Below, piece after piece: positions 8,804 to 17,236 of a stretch of DNA of 20,902 nucleotides. The notes beneath the pieces were generated by a model, which had not been told where the DNA came from, searched no databases, and worked only from the letters and a program-made list of their open reading frames with translations. The position numbers were made by a program, and so were the translations under genes. The first letter of the stretch is position 1, and each line of letters opens with the position of its first letter. Origin of the DNA: Chara braunii (lineage: Eukaryota; Streptophyta; Charophyceae; Charales; Characeae); contig BFEA01000032.1 of the NCBI GenBank assembly GCA_003427395.1, forward strand, positions 4,814,146 through 4,835,047, written 5' to 3'.

Positions 8804-9566
8804 ATTATACTTTCTCAATGTATCAACTCTGGGATTTCTTGTCTGATATTGCTTTTCTTTTTCACAATCTGTTATTCACTCAGTCTTTGTTAGTTTGTTG
8901 TGTATTTCTGTCTTTCATAAACAATCGTCACAAGATTCATATTTTATGCCTCTTACACCCTTCAAGTCTATTGTTCCTGATAAAATTTATTCGATCATTG
9001 ATTACTTTGTTTTTCTATTCATCTTCTTTGATTTCTAACTATTCATTTTTCTTTAACTCTTTACTTCTCATTGGCAGGTTTTGTCTTACAGAAAGTCATT
9101 ATTCCTTGTTGTTGTTTCGACATTTTTCCAGATGGTAAGTTTTACACTTTCCAATTCAAGTTTTCATTTCCCCGCATGATGTCCTAAAACGTTGTTCATC
9201 ATACAACTCAAAGTGGTGATTCTTTTATTTTAAGCCACCACTACCTTTCTCACTGTTGGGAAAACGGGGAATATACGTCACACTGCATTTATCGGGGGTC
9301 CCGATGAGGTTCGGCAAAAGAAGTTTATTTGGACCTTGTGGGCCTGTGAAGAAAAAAAAAAAGAAAAAAAAAAGCCACAACGGGGAAAGGAAGGACGCCG
9401 GGGAAGACCGTGAAGGTGGTGCGCTGACTTTGGTGCTTGAAGGAACGCATCTACTCAAAATAACAACTAGTTCCGTGTTTTTCTTTTTTTTCTCCCTTTT
9501 GATGTCGTTATAATGCTCTGCCAACTAGACAGGGTGGAATCCACGGACAACTGATACTTTGCAAGG
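8623..9566. other. Low-information stretch with GA microsatellite
   Basis: A (GA)n run of about 15 units lies at 8769-8800. Downstream is T-rich DNA in which the plus frame 8818-9138 is open but consists mostly of Leu, Ser and Phe. Splice-like strings (CATTGGCAG near 9070, TTTTTCCAG then ATGGTAAG near 9125) occur, but no exon structure can be supported. An A-rich run lies at about 9350-9373 and a T-run near 9480. Confidence 0.5.
8769..8800. repeat. (GA)n microsatellite
   Basis: Uninterrupted GA dinucleotides just upstream of TATATTATAC. Confidence 0.97.
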
Positions 9567-9866
9567 AAGGTGACACTCTCGCATGTACTTAAGATTATGT
9601 ATCCGATTTTTTTCATGGCACTAGAGATTTCCCCCCCCCCCTTGCTTTTTTGTCTTGCTGTAATAGCCGTTGGAGGACATACTCTCACTTGTGCCCGCAA
9701 TTCGGTATTCATCTGCTTCCACGTCCAAAGTGCTTTTTTTTTTTTTTCGTTTTTCGTTTTTTCCTAGGTGTGCTGCCCTTGTTACGGGAGGGTTGTGACG
9801 CCCGTTGCTAGGGCACACTCTCACGTGCACCCCGAATTTCGTATCTTGCTGCTTTCAGGTCGTTAA

Positions 9867-9868
<2 letters not shown>
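9567..9868. repeat. Diverged duplicated block with C- and T-runs
   Basis: An ACACTCTCAC-type motif followed by a CCCGAATT/CGGTAT-type segment and TGCTT-CA-GTC occurs at about 9679-9724 and 9814-9863, with a weaker trace at about 9572. Spacing is about 107-135 bp. An 11-base C-run lies at about 9631-9641 and a T-run at about 9735-9749. The similarity is partial, and the block may be an old tandem duplication. Confidence 0.55.

Positions 9869-9903
<35 letters not shown>
9869..9903. repeat. 35-base poly-T run
   Basis: A single uninterrupted T homopolymer. On the minus strand it would be a poly-A tail, but the sequence on the body side (9904 onward) shows no SINE promoter boxes and no coding similarity that I can recognise, so retroposition is not established. 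Confidence 0.95.
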
Positions 9904-10288
9904 CATAGAATACCATAAAAAAAAAACACAATGGGATCCAAATTCGGCAAAACTCAGTGCGCAGTGAAATTCAGGGTCGGTAAAAACAAGATCGGTGGTA
10001 GTGATGGTTTAAACCACTAGTACAACAAAGGCTAAATGTACGAGACTAAAGTTGAATTTGGCCGAGCCTGAAAAACAAAGCATATATGATGTTTTTTATT
10101 TTCTTTCTCGTTTTTTTTTTTTTTTAATGAGGGGCAAGTGCGTTGGAATCACACCCAACGTTTAGAACGGGCAACTTTAGCAGTTCCCGAAATGGAGCAA
10201 AAATAACTACCCTAAATCTGTCAAGCTACCCGTTGATTTTTTTTTATTGTTGTTATCTTCTACTCATTTCTTTCATCGTGCATGCCAG
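9904..10288. other. Unannotated stretch
   Basis: Sequence with another T-run at about 10110-10124 and no supported gene or repeat. Confidence 0.6.
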
Positions 10289-10429
10289 ACAGATCGTTCT
10301 ATCTGCCCATGTGGAGGGCAGATGCACAAGCAGGGAGGCAAGAACGCAAATGCGTGGGCAGAGCGCCGAGAAGGCAGATGCATAAGTAGAGAGCTCGTAA
10401 GACAGATGCATGAGCAGAGCCTACAATTA
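10289..10429. repeat. 28-bp minisatellite, four to five imperfect copies
   Basis: GCAGATGCA(C/T)AAG-type units begin at 10318, 10346, 10374 and 10402, exactly 28 bp apart. A degraded ACAGAT unit precedes them at about 10289. Units differ at many positions but keep (G/A)CA(G/A)ATGC and an AGAG/AG(G/C)-type tail. Confidence 0.85.
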
Positions 10430-10793
10430 TAGGAAAATGGGAGTAGTGACACAGGATAACGTAACATAATGTTGCAATGAAAAACTACAAACGTGAAGTG
10501 AATGAGGAGTTGTGTGCGAGGGAAAAGAACTGTGTGTGTGACACTTTTGTTTTTCATATTATTACCAACTAATATGCATTTCTTGTTTTAACTTGCTCTT
10601 GTTATCTGTATGCATTGCAGGTATGACTGATTCACTGTTAATAGAGAATTCTTGAGAATTTCTCGGCTTATGGATGATTTGCAGTGCACGACTGTGATTA
10701 ACTACCAGAGATGAAATCCTAAAACTTCTACGACTTTTTTTTCCGATTGTCATAGAACTTGCCCAGGAAATCAAGTAGAGTATAAGGTGCAAG
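10430..10793. other. Unannotated stretch
   Basis: No gene or repeat can be supported. The minus frame across 10562-10825 ends in a Cys-Val run that only reflects the adjacent CA repeat. Confidence 0.6.
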
Positions 10794-10834
10794 ACACACA
10801 CACACACACACACACACATACACACACACAGACA
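10794..10834. repeat. (CA)n microsatellite with one TA and one GA interruption
   Basis: Dinucleotide CA run broken by ATAC and AGAC. Confidence 0.97.
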
Positions 10835-11060
10835 CTTTTGTTCGTAACTTCATAGTCACTAAGTACAATTGTAGTATAGGTGGTCATATGATGACAAAAC
10901 AATTACATTTTTGTTGTATTCCTGAAGCCGGGTCGGAAACCATCATTTCTATACGAAGAGATTGTTGTGTGAATGTTAAGTCATTTAATGTGTATTCTGT
11001 TATGTAATTCCACTTTTAACGTTGCTCAAGGATGCTTTGTCTCTTGCTTCTGAAAAATTA

Positions 11061-11062
<2 letters not shown>

Positions 11063-11098
<36 letters not shown>

Positions 11099-11105
11099 CT
11101 CTCTC

Positions 11106-11152
<47 letters not shown>
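11063..11152. repeat. (CT)n microsatellite with TGTTT interruptions
   Basis: About 90 bp of CT dinucleotides with two CTGTTTCT breaks near 11096 and 11108. Confidence 0.97.
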
Positions 11153-11156
<4 letters not shown>

Positions 11157-11470
11157 GCCGAAGGTATGAATAATAAAAGTTAAAAGACAAAATATTTTTT
11201 TTTTTACTCCACAGCGCAGTCTTCTTACCCCTCGTTGCGTCGTTTTTCTCCTCCTTTCCTCCATTGTCACGTCGTCTTCCTGCTCTTCCTCCCCGTTGTC
11301 CTTATCCTCTGCCTCCTCCCCATTATGATCTTCCTCCACGTGAAAGAAAAAAAAGGTTGATGTGGAAGCAAAGGAGGACGACAATCAGAAGGTCGTGGAG
11401 TATGGTGCGGAGAAGAAGGTGGCAGATCGCATTGGAAAGGAGGAAGATGAAGACCTGATCGTCGAGGGCG

Positions 11471-11471
<1 letters not shown>
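11153..11471. other. Pyrimidine-rich then purine-rich stretch
   Basis: The plus strand is pyrimidine-rich at about 11220-11340 and switches abruptly to purine-rich at about 11345-11460. Open frames on both strands are highly acidic or basic as a consequence (for example EEDHNGEEAEDKDNGEEE on the minus strand). I see no conserved domain. Confidence 0.5.
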
Positions 11472-11545
<74 letters not shown>

Positions 11546-11590
11546 ACACACATACACACGTACACACACACATACACACACACATACACA
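11472..11590. repeat. Compound (CT)n(CA)n microsatellite
   Basis: A CT run (about 11472-11507) passes directly into CA repeats with periodic ATAC and GTAC interruptions to about 11590. Confidence 0.96.
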
Positions 11591-11694
11591 TATTGGCCCC
11601 GACCACATTTTACACCGCACCAAACCCACCTGCCCAACCCCCCCAACCCTCCCCCAGGCCCTTAGCCTTTGGGGCCAAGACTAGCCCCCAAATT

Positions 11695-12232
11695 AGCCCA
11701 AAGTGTGTTTCGGTACCGAAACACTAAAACACTTCTGGATATGATGTATTGAACACCGAAAGCACTTTGGGAAATGATGTAGTAAACACCGAAATCCCGA
11801 AGTGTGTTTTCGGTACCGAAACATCGAAAGCACTTCGGGGTATAATGTATTAAACACTGAAATCCCGAAGTGTTTTTTCGGTACCGAAACAACGAAAACA
11901 CTTCGGGATATGACATACTAGATGGTAGAAAATCGACTAAGTTAAACACCGAAATCCCGAAATATGTTTTCGGTACCAAAACACCGAAAGCAATTCGGGA
12001 TATAATGTTAGTAGATGATAGAAAATCGACTAAGTTAAACAACGAAATCTTGAAGTACGTTTTTGGTACCGAAACATCAAAAACACTTCAGGATATAATG
12101 TTAGTAAATGACAGAAAATTACCTTAGTAAAACACCGAAATCCCGAAGTGCGTTTTCGGTACCGAAACACTGAAAACACTTTGGGATATAATGTTAGTAG
12201 ATGATAGAAAATCGATTAAGTTAAACACCGAA
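11695..12232 (-). repeat. Hairpin-core satellite array 3, inverted orientation
   Basis: Six GGTACC centres (11712, 11812, 11880, 11972, 12065, 12159) sit in the same core as arrays 1 and 2, read as the reverse complement (CACCGAAATCCCGAAGTG before the palindrome on the plus strand). Spacings of 92-94 bp are longer than in array 1 because the linker differs: GTTAGTAGATGATAGAAAAT followed by CGACTAAGTTAAACACC. Two junctions instead use a short linker (ATAATGTATTAAACAC), and one half-core lies at about 11752-11790. The array ends at about 12232, some 165 bp before the H2A pseudogene. Confidence 0.94.
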
Positions 12233-12397
12233 GTGTATCTTCGTGAAATTGAGGAGTTTACCTTCGGTGTACCACATATAAGACTGTTTTCAATATAAAA
12301 TCGACGAAATATATAGCGTCCATTAACTATCTCTATGTTTTATGAGAATTGACTACCGCTCCGGTGTATCCTATGTCCTGTGATCCGGTTGTTTGCC

Positions 12398-12758
12398 ATG
12401 TCCAGTCGTGGCAAGGCGACATACACAAAGGGAGCTTACCACTCCGTGAAGGTGGGAGTTCAACTCTCTTGGTAGGGAAATATGCTAGACGCGTTGGAGA
12501 TGGTTCACTTATGTATCTGAAGGCTGTGATGGAGTACCTAGCGACTGAGGTGCTCGAGTTGGCTGGCGATGCTTTCAGGGACAACAAAAATATGTGTATC
12601 ATTCTGAGGCATCTTCAACTGACCATTCGGAATAACAAGGAGTTGTCCAAGCTTATGGTCATGTCACAATCATCGTCGGAGGAGTTTTGGCAAGTATTCA
12701 CTTTATGTTGTTACTCAAGAAGTTGGTGATTTGGAGGAAGGGCGAGGTTGAGGCCTGA
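12398..12758 (+). pseudogene. Histone H2A pseudogene
   Basis: Decayed copy of canonical histone H2A, which pairs with H2B in the nucleosome. Three blocks in three frames align in order with the family. Frame A (12398-12469) gives MSSRGK at the start and VKVGVQLS where H2A has SKAGLQFP. Frame B (12469-12660) gives [12 protein letters not shown], then [35 protein letters not shown] and KELSKL, the histone-fold helices. Frame C (12663-12758) gives [18 protein letters not shown] and a short basic/acidic tail to a TGA. About 26-28 bp encoding the VGRIARYL region is missing between A and B, and one base is lost before VTI. Of the acidic-patch residues, the Glu positions of helix 2 survive but the usual DEE is NKE. 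The GKYA, LAxEVLELAG and SKL spellings resemble plant rather than animal H2A. The copy is uninterrupted by an intron. It cannot encode a working H2A. Confidence 0.92.
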
Positions 12759-12843
12759 GCGTCGTACGCGGATGGCCCCTTCACTGGTAAGAAAGGCGAG
12801 GCTGAGGTTAGAGCTTGACGCGCAAATGACTCCTTGACTAGTA
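12735..12843. repeat. 54-bp two-copy duplication over the H2A tail
   Basis: GGCGAGG(T/C)TGAGG occurs at 12741 and 12795, each followed by a parallel segment ending ACT(G/A)GTA. The first copy overlaps the last codons and stop of the H2A pseudogene. The period is 18 codons, so the duplication repeats a short Lys/Glu tail (KGEVEA, then KKGEAEVRA) in the same frame with stops between. The copies are well diverged. Confidence 0.75.
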
Positions 12844-13430
12844 TCTCGGCAAATGCATTTTCTCTGCACTCATATCAGCTTCGAGTAAATGTTCAATTTC
12901 ATTCCGCTCACAAGCATTCCATTCGATGTGTCTTATTGCAATCGTTTTATTGAGTTGTGTGTGTACATTATCTCAGAAAAAATAAATCGTTTTCGCTTTG
13001 AAGTTGTCCGGTTTGTGTTAGAAGATGATGTAGGTCACGGTGTTGCGACTCACATTGATAACTTGAGGCAACGATAAGTTGACGACCTTCTCTGTAACTT
13101 TACATGGCTAAGGCAAAAATGAGGCGAATGCTGATGGGGAACTCAAGATTCATCGCAGATAATGAAATGGAGATAGGTTGTAGGTAATATGTCCTTGTGG
13201 ACTTCTCGACCAATGTGTTCTTTCTATATTTGAAGTACGGTCCATATAGGCTCGACAGATAAAGTTACGGATTAATGGGAGGAAAAAAGAGCGATGAGGA
13301 TTACTACATGATGGACTTCCACAGTGGCATGGGTCATAAAGCGAGTGAAGTTTGATAATGCATATACCTCTTAGATGCCTAATTAGGGTGCCTTACATAT
13401 GGCCACACGTTGTAAGGATAGGAAGGGATG
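12844..13430. other. Unannotated stretch, possible decayed coding
   Basis: A plus frame at 12889-13077 has mixed, protein-like composition (SEKINRFRFEVVRFVLEDD) but no recognised domain. Short open pieces continue to about 13250 with frequent stops. It may be part of a decayed gene next to the H2A copy. I cannot name it. Confidence 0.4.
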
Positions 13431-13503
13431 GGTGTGTGTGTATGTGCGTGTGTGTGTATGTGTGTGTGTATGATATATATATATAGAGAGAGAGAGAGAG
13501 TGA
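13431..13503. repeat. Compound (TG)n(TA)n(GA)n microsatellite
   Basis: TG repeats with TATG and TGCG interruptions, then (AT)n near 13472-13484, then GA repeats. Confidence 0.96.
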
Positions 13504-13890
13504 GTTTGGATTTGAAAAATTGTAGTTTTTTAGGGATATGATTGTTTGTGAATCTCTCAAGCGAGAAGAGTGACCCTATTTTTTTTTCTTTCTCTTAGTG
13601 TTTCCTTCTCACCCTTCTCGATTTGTTTTGTCCATTGACTGGGGTGATATAAATATCAATCTAGTGCAGACCGTAAGGGGTGGTGTAAATAGGGTTGAAA
13701 GCAATTGAAGCATTCCATCTTTGCTGAAGATGTTGGTTGTAAGGGTGAATATGATTTGTGCATGCCATTCACAAGCATATTTGTTTTTCTTGTCCTACTC
13801 GTATTCCTCGAACTATCAGTGCTCCGCCCACGAACAAAGTTTTAAAGTGGTATTGACTCTTCCTCTCTCTCTCTTTATATATATATCATA
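13504..13890. other. Unannotated stretch
   Basis: Mixed sequence ending in a CT/TA-rich segment (about 13860-13888). No gene or repeat can be supported. Confidence 0.6.
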
Positions 13891-14120
13891 CTTGCAACTG
13901 TACCGTGCGCCGCACGGTCCGGTCCGTCGTACGGGGTCCGGGCCGGGACCTTCCCGTCTGGCGTACAGGCCCGTACCCGTACCAGACAAGGCCGCACCGT
14001 GCCGCACGCTGTCCGGAGGGCCACCGTCCGTCCGGTGCGGTTTTGTACGCGAACTGTGCGGGGAGGTCCAGTCCCCTGTCCGGTCCTGTGCGGAAACTTT
14101 TTTTTTTTTTTTTTTTTTTG
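13891..14120. repeat. GC-rich self-complementary island ending in poly-T
   Basis: About 205 bp much richer in G and C than either flank, dense in GTCCGG, CCGTAC and GTGCGG words, ending directly in a T-run of about 22 (14099-14120). It starts with a near-perfect palindrome (ACCGTGCG then CCGCACGGT at about 13901-13917). The sharp edge and homopolymer end are reminiscent of a short retroposed element, but no target-site duplication is evident and no RNA polymerase III boxes are convincing. Frames on both strands are open because the island has few stop codons. Confidence 0.6.
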
Positions 14121-14638
14121 AAAGCACTGTGAGGTGGGGATGATATATAACGCACCGAGTAGTTGTTGTCGACGCAAAAACACTGCGTCATCATCGAACC
14201 TGCAAGCAGCAAACGAAACCGAACACAAAACAGAACAACAGCAAAGTGCAAACACGTGCAAACTTGCAAAGTAGCAAAGAGAAGAAAGCAGAAAAAGTGC
14301 AGTGCTGTCCATAAATATTGAAACCTCGAAGTTAATCAAATGAGCATCATGTTCATTTGGAGTCTAGAAGCGAACCCAACGGCCCCGACCGCTCCCTTCC
14401 TGCACCCGCTTCGTCGCCGTCCTTCAGCCGGCAGCGCCCCGACACAGCGGCCCATTCGCTCCTACTTAGTACTCTCCGGCCAGCCCATCTAAGGGGATCG
14501 GTCCTAGTGCTACCGGCTGACCCCCCACCGGCACCGCCCACCTGCTTCCGCAGGTATCACCCCCGCTGGTGGGTGCCGCTCCCGCATGTTCCCTCGTTTG
14601 GAGGCTTGAGTCCGAACGTGGCTATTGCGGGGTCCCCC
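14121..14638. other. A-rich stretch then GC-rich stretch, no gene
   Basis: At 14205-14280 a GCAAA(C/G) word recurs several times at 8-10 bp spacing. From about 14370 to 14638 the sequence is C-rich, with an open plus frame (14357 onward) giving Pro/Ser-rich protein without a domain. It might be a 5' exon or CpG-rich promoter region, but nothing confirms it. Confidence 0.45.
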
Positions 14639-15533
14639 ATCACCCCTTTTCATATTTGTTGTCTATTATATGATCATTGCACCCCTTGCGAAGTGTTCAA
14701 GATTTGTAATTTTCTCTTTACCTCTCTTTCTTCTCATGGATACTTTTTTTTTCCTTTGTTCCTTCCCAACTGCCAATTATTCGGTATTGACTGCCATCTG
14801 TATCTTCGTGTTTGCGATAGTAAATTGATCTCGTTTATTCAACCATTTACTTATCCCCTCGTATTCCACACCGGGCTTGCTTTATCACCTATCCTCCTGC
14901 TCTAGCTCCTCGTTCTATCCAACTATCCAACTCTCTTCCTCTATTTGTCCTCTTCTTCAAGTTCCTCTTCTAACTTTATCTTCCCTTGTTCGTTTTGCTA
15001 CCAGATATCCTATGGGTGAGTCATTTTCCGCGGCCGATTTGGGTTCACTGAGAGTCCAGCCCGAATTGCCTTTCTTTGTTATCTTCATTCTCGTAATCGC
15101 ATGATCATGCCTCATTATCTGGCGATATCACTTCGTCATGTGATTGGCGATCTTATCCTCGTGCCACAAGAAGGGGGACCTTACGATATCACTTCCCATT
15201 GTTTCTTCCTTCATATACTCATAATGTTGCCAGGATTGCTTCACAACTCTATCTTATCCTTACTGCCTGTGTTTCTCTATAGTTTGGTCGCATGATCTTA
15301 AGCTACAATTCTTCCTTCCCGTTTTCCTTCTTTTGTATGTTATCAGACTCTATTAAGGTCAAAGTTTCAATGTTTTTTTTCTTTGTTGATTTTATTTGAT
15401 TGTTATGTTATTGTGATTGGTTCTTCCTGTCTCCTTCTACAGTCGTCCTTATTTTTCCTTTTCCTACTTTCTTTTTTTCCTGCGGGTGCAAACTTCATCC
15501 TGCTTCCTCGCTCCTCTGCCTCCTTCTTTGCCT

Positions 15534-15620
<87 letters not shown>

Positions 15621-15621
15621 N

Positions 15622-15685
<64 letters not shown>

Positions 15686-15961
15686 CGCTCGCTCGCTGCC
15701 ATCTCCCCCATCCCCTTTCCTACTTTCCCCCTCCCCTCTCTTTCTCACTTCCCTCTGCTTCGTCATGTCTTCCGTTATTATATTGCCACCCAGTAAGGTT
15801 TGCTATTTTTTTTTTCACCTTTTTTTCTCAATTTGTGTGTGTCACTCTTGTAGAAGAAACATAGTAGGCTTGCCTATGTTGTCCCTGTTTTAACAGATGT
15901 AGTGGGAAAAACAAATCATGTTTTTAAGCGGATGACAATAAAGTATTTTCTTCTTGTTTAA
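14639..15961. repeat. Large tandem duplication, copy 1
   Basis: This unit is repeated immediately downstream. Long matching segments are ACCCCTTGC(G/T)AAGTGTTCAA, TTCGTGTTTGCGATAGTAAA, TGTGATTGGCGATCTTATCC and TTTTTAAGCGGATGACAAT. The unit is pyrimidine-rich on the plus strand and carries a CT tract of 146 bp. Frames are open for 60-180 codons but lack any domain I recognise. The segment around 15044-15190 translates similarly in both copies (for example GDLILV, PYDIT), but stops interrupt the frame in copy 1. Confidence 0.93.
15537..15697. repeat. Long (CT)n tract followed by (GCTC)4
   Basis: About 146 bp of pure CT with one N at 15621, then GCTC repeats to about 15697. The N suggests that the true length was not resolved in the assembly. 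Confidence 0.96.
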
Positions 15962-15974
15962 ACATTTTTGTTAT

Positions 15975-16906
15975 CACCTCTTTTCACATTTGTTGTTTAT
16001 TATGTCATCATTGCACCCCTTGCTAAGTGTTCAAGATTTGTAATTTTCTCGTTACCTTCCTTTCTTCTCATGGATACTTTTTTTCCCTTTCTTCCTTCCC
16101 AACTGACAATTATTCGGTATTGACTACAATGTGTATCTTCGTGTTTGCGATAGTAAATTGATCTCGTTTATTCAACCATTTACTTATCCCCTCGTATTCC
16201 ACACCAGGCTTGCTTTATCACCTACCCTCCTGCTCCAACTCCACGTTCTATCCAACTATCCAACTCTCTTCCTCTACTTATCCTCTTCTTCAAGTTCCTC
16301 TTCTCACTTTATCTTCCCTTGTTCGTTTTGCTACCAGATACCCTATGAGCGAGTCATTCTCCACGGTCGATTTGGGTTCCTTGAGAGTCCAGCCCGAATT
16401 GTCTTTCTTTGTTATCTTCATGCTCGTAATCGCATGATCGTGTCTCATTATTTAGCGATATTACTTCGTTATGTGATTGGCGATCTTATCCTCGTGCTAC
16501 AAGAAGGGGAACCTTACGATATCACTTAGCATTGTTTCTTCCTTCACATACTCATAATGTTGTCATGATTGCTTCACAACTCTTATCTTCATTTTGTTAT
16601 CTCTCCCTCTTTATCTTATTCCTTACCGCCCGTGTTGCTCTATAGTTTGGTCGCATGATCTCAAGCTACAATGCTTCCTTCCCATTTTTCCTTCTTTTGT
16701 ACGTTATCATACCCTATTAAGGTCAAAGTTGCAATCTCTCTTTTCTTCGCTGATCTGATTTGATTGGTATGTTGATGTGATTGGTTCTTCCTGCCTCCTT
16801 GTACCGTCGTCCTTATTTTTTCTTTTTCCTGCTTTCTTTTTGTCCTGCGTGTGCAAACCCCATCCTGCTTCTTCACCACTCTGCCCCCTTCTCTGCCTCC
16901 TTCTCT

Positions 16907-16974
<68 letters not shown>

Positions 16975-17236
16975 CTGCCACCTCCCCCATCCCGTTTCCT
17001 ACTTTCCCCCTCCCCCCTCTTTCTCACTCCCCTCTGCTTCGTCACTTCTTCCATTATTATATTGCCACCCGGTAAGGTTTGCTATTTTTTTTTTCCCTCC
17101 TTTTTTCGATTTGTGCGTGTCACACTTGTAGAAGAAACATAGTAGACTTGTCAATATTGTCCCTGTTTTTACAAATGTACTGGAAAAAAAAAATCATGTT
17201 TTTAAGCGGATGACAATACAATTTTTTCTTCTTGTT
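15975..17236. repeat. Large tandem duplication, copy 2
   Basis: Second copy of the preceding unit, offset by about 1336 bp, with only about 13 bp between the copies. Differences are scattered substitutions, an extra segment of about 26 bp near 16578-16603 (ATTTTGTTATCTCTCCCTC region), and a much shorter CT tract (16910-16972, about 63 bp). One frame at 16131-16529 is open here and interrupted in copy 1, but it is not a recognised protein. The ends do not show LTR-type TG/CA termini, primer-binding site or polypurine tract. Confidence 0.93.
16910..16972. repeat. (CT)n tract in copy 2
   Basis: About 31 CT units at the position equivalent to the longer tract of copy 1. Confidence 0.96.

Noticed and set aside
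8818-9138. 106-codon plus ORF with splice-like strings around it
   Set aside because: It is dominated by Leu, Ser and Phe from T-rich DNA. The splice-like strings cannot be linked into an exon model.
9869-10140. Minus-strand SINE with poly-A tail at the 35-base T-run
   Set aside because: No box A/box B promoter words or target-site duplication could be found in the adjoining sequence.
11220-11460. Possible long inverted repeat between the pyrimidine-rich and purine-rich halves
   Set aside because: Apparent complementarity is limited to low-complexity CTTCCTCC-type words and is not colinear.
11058-11727. ORFs made of RERERE, SLSLSL, THTHTH or VCVCVC
   Set aside because: These are direct translations of CT and CA microsatellites on either strand.
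13816-14339. Overlapping ORFs of 100-154 codons on both strands across the GC-rich island
   Set aside because: Simultaneous openness on both strands reflects high GC content and the Lys or Phe run from poly-T, with no domain seen.
15383-17142. ORFs of 100-158 codons spanning the two 1.3-kb copies
   Set aside because: They are built around CT tracts (SLSLSL or RERERE) with no conserved domain outside them.
14639-17236. LTR retrotransposon with the two copies as LTRs
   Set aside because: The copies are adjacent, with only about 13 bp between them and no internal coding region, primer-binding site or polypurine tract. Their ends are not TG/CA.
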